A stretch of DNA of 64,000 nucleotides from DUQX01 sp050948825 (GTDB taxonomy: Bacteria > Bacillota > Dethiobacteria > DTU022 > UBA8154): assembly GCA_050948825.1 (NCBI GenBank), contig JBMNEO010000003.1, positions 496,001 through 560,000 on the forward strand, written 5' to 3'. A program made the position numbers and the translations under genes. This document shows positions 60,834-64,000 of this stretch, one piece after another (positions within the stretch are counted from its first letter, which is position 1; each line of letters begins with the position of its first letter). Under the pieces are notes generated by a model that saw only the letters and a list, made by a program, of their open reading frames with translations, made no database searches and was not told the DNA's origin.

Positions 60834-61427
60834 TTACTCAACCGCAAAGCTGAACCTCAAATCCGGCGCGACGTTGACATAGCCGGAGTAATAGTGCATG
60901 GTGACCTCGCTTTTATCGGTCTGCCTCTGATAGACCATCCAGCCGCTGACGGATTCGCTGGGGGCAAGCTCTATCTCATCCTCCATATACCGCTGGTTCC
61001 TGTCGGCCACATCCGGCAGCACCTGTGAATTTTCCTCCGAGGTCATGTCGCTGTCATCCCCAGTGGGGCCTTCCTCATAGACAATGTAGAGATCCTTCTT
61101 GTCGGGGGATTCCACCGGTTCGTTGGATGCGTTTGTAAACGTAAACCAGACCTTCACATATTCAAAACCGTCCTTCGGTCTTGAAAGCATACCTGTATAA
61201 TCGAAAGGCTCCGCTCCGTCAATGGTGATGGAAAGCCCGTTTGCCTCGGCCGCTTCACCGATGCCGTAATACTTGAATTCATCCGCTTCCACTTCACGGG
61301 AAGGGGTGCTTTCCGATTCAGCAGGGGCAGGACTTGCCGAAGAAGTCTCGCCGTCTCCACCTCCACCGCAGCCGGCGAGCGACAATACTAACGTCAGTGA
61401 CAACATAATAATCAATATTTTTTTCAT
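60834..61427 (-). CDS. lipoprotein with DUF4352/DUF5067-like domain
   Basis: 197 residues: lipobox SLAGCG (residues 16-21), low-complexity linker, then an immunoglobulin-like domain (YGIGEAAEANGLSITIDGAEPF, VKVWFTFTNASNEPVESPDKKD) as in DUF4352/DUF5067 proteins, a telokin-like extracellular fold. 24 bases before the large lipoprotein. Exposed on the outer face; binding partner unknown. Confidence 0.82.
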   Translation of the reverse strand: MKKILIIMLSLTLVLSLAGCGGGGDGETSSASPAPAESESTPSREVEADEFKYYGIGEAAEANGLSITIDGAEPFDYTGMLSRPKDGFEYVKVWFTFTNASNEPVESPDKKDLYIVYEEGPTGDDSDMTSEENSQVLPDVADRNQRYMEDEIELAPSESVSGWMVYQRQTDKSEVTMHYYSGYVNVAPDLRFSFAVE

Positions 61428-61469
61428 AAGAAAACCTCCGTATTTATCATTTTTATTTCTGACTATCTG

Positions 61470-61886
61470 TCATTCTTTTGTGTAGGTAAAAACATCAGTG
61501 TCATTGGGTCTGAATGTCAATATTCCGCTCTGCGTATCAATGCTGTATTTGCCAAGGCTGTTCCCGCTCATGCTGACGCTGATGCTGGTAAGCTCCCCCG
61601 AAGAATAGAACAAATCGCAGATGAGTTCGCCCGAGGCTTCATATGTCATCTTGATGCTGGTTGTGCTGAGTACCTCCATGGTAAACGGGCCGTCATAGGG
61701 ATCTTCGTTGATCCATTCGCCGTCATACAACTCCTTCAGCCGCGACAACTCCGTATCCTCGGCGGCCTTGCCGGATTCCGCAGACGATGTGCTTTCGGTC
61801 GGCGCTTTGCCGCCCCCGCCCCCGCCGCAGGCGGCGAGGGAGAATATCAGCACCAATGGTAAGATAATATTCAATGCTTTTTTCAT
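61470..61886 (-). CDS. small predicted lipoprotein
   Basis: 138 residues from ATG 61886 behind AAGGAGG (an earlier start at 61967 is less likely). Lipobox SLAACG then a glycine run (GGGGGG). The C-terminal part is beta-rich (LYDGEWINEDPYDGPF, MEVLSTTSIKMTYEASG), similar to lipocalin-like or META-type small domains. Function unknown. Confidence 0.75.
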   Translation of the reverse strand: MKKALNIILPLVLIFSLAACGGGGGGKAPTESTSSAESGKAAEDTELSRLKELYDGEWINEDPYDGPFTMEVLSTTSIKMTYEASGELICDLFYSSGELTSISVSMSGNSLGKYSIDTQSGILTFRPNDTDVFTYTKE

Positions 61887-61923
61887 GATATATCCTCCTT
61901 CTTCCTGGCGAAATGGGTTGCCG

Positions 61924-63543
61924 TCAGTCTGTTTTGGTTCCTTTGTAATTAAAGATAGTTGTTTCATCGTTTACTTCATTCGAATATCTCCAAGAACCGG
62001 ACAGACTGATTTTGCCATCCTCAGCGGTGAATATTAGCTCCGTCGTCCCTTTGCCTGCTTCATTCTCATATGACGAGGTAGCGATACCTGTTTTGGGATC
62101 ATAATCGTAGACCATATCACCGGTTTCATCTACTATCTGGCTATCACCTTTTTTTGCGAGAAGCCATGTGCCCTCAGTATCAGTTCCAATCAGCGCCACA
62201 TGGTATGACCCCACAACTTCATCTATGGAAAGCCCGCCGCTTACCACCGGGGGAACGGCAGATTCTTCGGGCGGCTCCTGGGTGGGCGGCGTTTCCGAGG
62301 GTTCCTCCTCGGGATTCAGGAACATATCGTAGAGCAGATTGCGCAGGCTTTCTATGACCTCATTCAGCTCTTCTTCCGTGTAATAGTATTCCTCCTCCAA
62401 TTCCTCCGCCAGCTCCGCGGCGGTTTTTGCCTCCTCGTCCTGCGGCAGAGAGAGGCCGGCATTTTCAAGCTCTTTCTCGATCTCCTCCGGGGTCTTGCCC
62501 TCCACATCGATCTCGGTCATGGTGACGGTGGTCTCGCCGTTCTCGCCCACGGTGATGAGCCCACCCATTATCTTGCCGTCACGGACAAGATCAAGCAGGC
62601 TCTCGCCGATATAGGACAGCTTGTCGATACTGCCAATCTTATCCGCCGCGTCGCCGGCAAATTTTATCCCGCCGGTCAGCACGTTTACGCCTCCGGCTGC
62701 GGAGGAAATGGGGCCCATAAAATCCTTGAAGTCATTCGCCGCCATGGTGATTTTGCTGTTCTCGCCGCAGATGATGGTGCTGCCTGTGGAGGCGATGTCC
62801 ACAATGGTATCAACGCCGCCGATAATCATGCCGCCAGCTTCCAAAATGCCGTTGGCCACGCCGCCGCCAGCCACCACGCCGCCGATGTAGAGTCCGGTCT
62901 TGCAGACGGTTTTAGTCGCCATGGCCGCGTTTTCGAAGCTCTGCATCGTATCGCCTTCGGCAGAATAGGCTTCGCCCTCCAGAATGTTTTGCGCCATTTT
63001 AAGTTGGGCGTAAGCCTTTTTCGCGTCTGTACCCAGATTCTCGGCCAGTTGCTTGACCTTTTGCCCCGCGGGGTAGGAGTCGTATTTTTCGGTCAGCTCC
63101 TTTGCCCATTTTACAGCGGCGTTTTCCTCGGCAGCGTAGGCCACCGTAGTAAACAAACCAATCATCGCGGTTTTTGATGATGTATAGGACATGGTTGCCG
63201 CCTGCGTAGACGCGGAGCTGCGCAGGCTCTGAGCATAATCTGCCAATTCCGCTGCTTGGACGCTGGCCAGCTCACAGAGCCGCCATGCCTCAAGCGTGTC
63301 GTCAGTCATAGCTTTCAGCTCGTCTATACTGCCGTTTTCAATGTCATACTCAATCAGCGCCTCAGTTTTGAGCCGGGCGATGATGTACTGCTGTGTCGCT
63401 ATCGCGCCCGCCTGTTCCACGGCGGCACGTTCTGTGGCTACTGCGGGAAGGGATACCGTGGTGTTTTCATCTGTTCTACCGCCGCAGCTGGCAAGGGTGA
63501 AAATCATAATAAGCGCCAGAAATAAAGACACATACTTTTTCAT
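61924..63543 (-). CDS. predicted lipoprotein with glycine-rich hydrophobic core
   Basis: 539 residues. Signal peptide and lipobox TLASCG (residues 16-21). Residues about 205-285 form a hydrophobic, glycine-rich segment (LYIGGVVAGGGVANGILEAG, GSTIICGENSKITMAAND) that could insert in a membrane; an acidic coiled region follows (about 345-390), a Pro/Glu linker, and a C-terminal lipocalin-like beta domain (YHVALIGTDTEGTWLL). ATG 63543 lies behind GGAGGTA. No close family recognised. Confidence 0.75.
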   Translation of the reverse strand: MKKYVSLFLALIMIFTLASCGGRTDENTTVSLPAVATERAAVEQAGAIATQQYIIARLKTEALIEYDIENGSIDELKAMTDDTLEAWRLCELASVQAAELADYAQSLRSSASTQAATMSYTSSKTAMIGLFTTVAYAAEENAAVKWAKELTEKYDSYPAGQKVKQLAENLGTDAKKAYAQLKMAQNILEGEAYSAEGDTMQSFENAAMATKTVCKTGLYIGGVVAGGGVANGILEAGGMIIGGVDTIVDIASTGSTIICGENSKITMAANDFKDFMGPISSAAGGVNVLTGGIKFAGDAADKIGSIDKLSYIGESLLDLVRDGKIMGGLITVGENGETTVTMTEIDVEGKTPEEIEKELENAGLSLPQDEEAKTAAELAEELEEEYYYTEEELNEVIESLRNLLYDMFLNPEEEPSETPPTQEPPEESAVPPVVSGGLSIDEVVGSYHVALIGTDTEGTWLLAKKGDSQIVDETGDMVYDYDPKTGIATSSYENEAGKGTTELIFTAEDGKISLSGSWRYSNEVNDETTIFNYKGTKTD

Positions 63544-63579
63544 TGCATTACCTCCAATGTTTATATTTTGCTTCTTGTG

Positions 63580-64000
63580 TTACCATCCGGTGATGTCTGC
63601 CATTACGCCAGTTTCATGAACCAGCTTTTGAGCGGCATCCAGTAGCGCCTGCTTTTGAGTCATTCCGTGCAGCAACTCTACCCGCATGGTCTGGGCCGCG
63701 TCGCCAAAGGTCAGGTACATCCGTTCCTGATCAATATGGGCGGTGTGCAGCCGCACGCCATGTACCCCGTCGAGACCCCACCGGTAAATTTCACTGCCGA
63801 TGAGGATACCAAAGGTAGATACTACGGTTTCCTCGGTGTCTTTTTTCATTTGGCGGCCCGGCATGGAGATGAGAGCAGATGGCACTGCAAGGATGCGATT
63901 ATCCCAAATGAGTGTTGCGTCATAGAGCAGACGGCTCTGCCTCACCAATAACAGGAGAGAAATAAGGCTGATAGCTCCAAAGGCGAAAACCACTTCTAAC
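63580..64000 (-). CDS. membrane-anchored protein, possibly partial at the right edge
   Basis: At least 137 residues from GTG 63993; the frame is open to the edge, so a longer protein is possible. N-terminal hydrophobic segment, then a mixed beta region (RWGLDGVHGVRLHTAHIDQE) that could be a PH-like or ligand-binding domain. First visible gene of the lipoprotein operon; 36 bases upstream of the gene at 61924. Confidence 0.55.
   Translation of the reverse strand, partial: LEVVFAFGAISLISLLLLVRQSRLLYDATLIWDNRILAVPSALISMPGRQMKKDTEETVVSTFGILIGSEIYRWGLDGVHGVRLHTAHIDQERMYLTFGDAAQTMRVELLHGMTQKQALLDAAQKLVHETGVMADITGW

Overview
The window comes from an endospore-forming, Gram-positive Clostridia-type bacterium (Peptococcales/Thermoanaerobacterales-like; genus not determined). 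The evidence is a Gin-type sigma-G inhibitor, a YabE-like 3D-domain protein, a SpoVT/AbrB-like switch protein, SLH surface anchoring, many TTG/GTG starts behind strong AGGAGG-type ribosome sites, and gene order shared with Bacillus. No rRNA, tRNA, CRISPR array or intact insertion sequence was recognised. Most genes lie on the minus strand.

Region 1 (1-8660): one minus-strand operon behind an adenosylcobalamin riboswitch with a terminator. It encodes a surface-anchored protein joining an alpha/alpha-barrel, two DUF4430 (transcobalamin C-terminal-like) domains and three SLH repeats, then a DUF4430 lipoprotein, EcfT, a fused EcfA-EcfA ATPase, an EcfS subunit, and a second alpha/alpha-barrel protein cut by the window edge. 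Together they look like a bacterial counterpart of intrinsic factor/transcobalamin feeding an ECF corrinoid importer.

Region 2 (8820-13340): an apparently AT-richer FecBCD/BtuFCD-type ABC transporter with a co-transcribed SAM methyltransferase. It is flanked by near-identical 18-bp direct repeats and preceded by a 17-bp palindrome.

Region 3 (13350-34340) follows the Bacillus hpf-secA-prfB-yvjA-ftsE-ftsX-ctpB block, read on the minus strand. Insertions are ymdB (antiparallel), ilvC, a split transketolase, and a four-gene cassette (NTP-transferase-like, HisD-like, HisB-like, HAD) between hpf and secA. The HisD and HisB paralogues have lost key catalytic or metal-binding residues, so the cassette is probably not histidine biosynthesis. 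prfB keeps its programmed +1 frameshift.

Region 4 (34440-48200) follows the Bacillus csfB-yaaO-tmk-holB-yaaT-rsmI-abrB-metS-tatD-yabE block, with a large FtsA-like ATPase, a CooT-like protein and GTCGC palindromic repeats inserted. guaB is adjacent.

Region 5 (48440-54210): a three-subunit molybdenum hydroxylase operon with a ThiF/MoeB-like E1 protein and two small unknown proteins, preceded by a perfect 16-bp palindrome.

Region 6 (54630-64000): a pyruvate-kinase C-terminal-like protein, a CAP-domain secreted protein, then a tight operon of at least eight genes for lipoproteins, zinc-ribbon and membrane proteins that runs off the right edge and ends in a strong terminator. It looks like an acquired envelope module of unknown function.

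Short tandem microduplications (9-17 bp, period 10-21) recur in intergenic sequence and at gene starts across the window.
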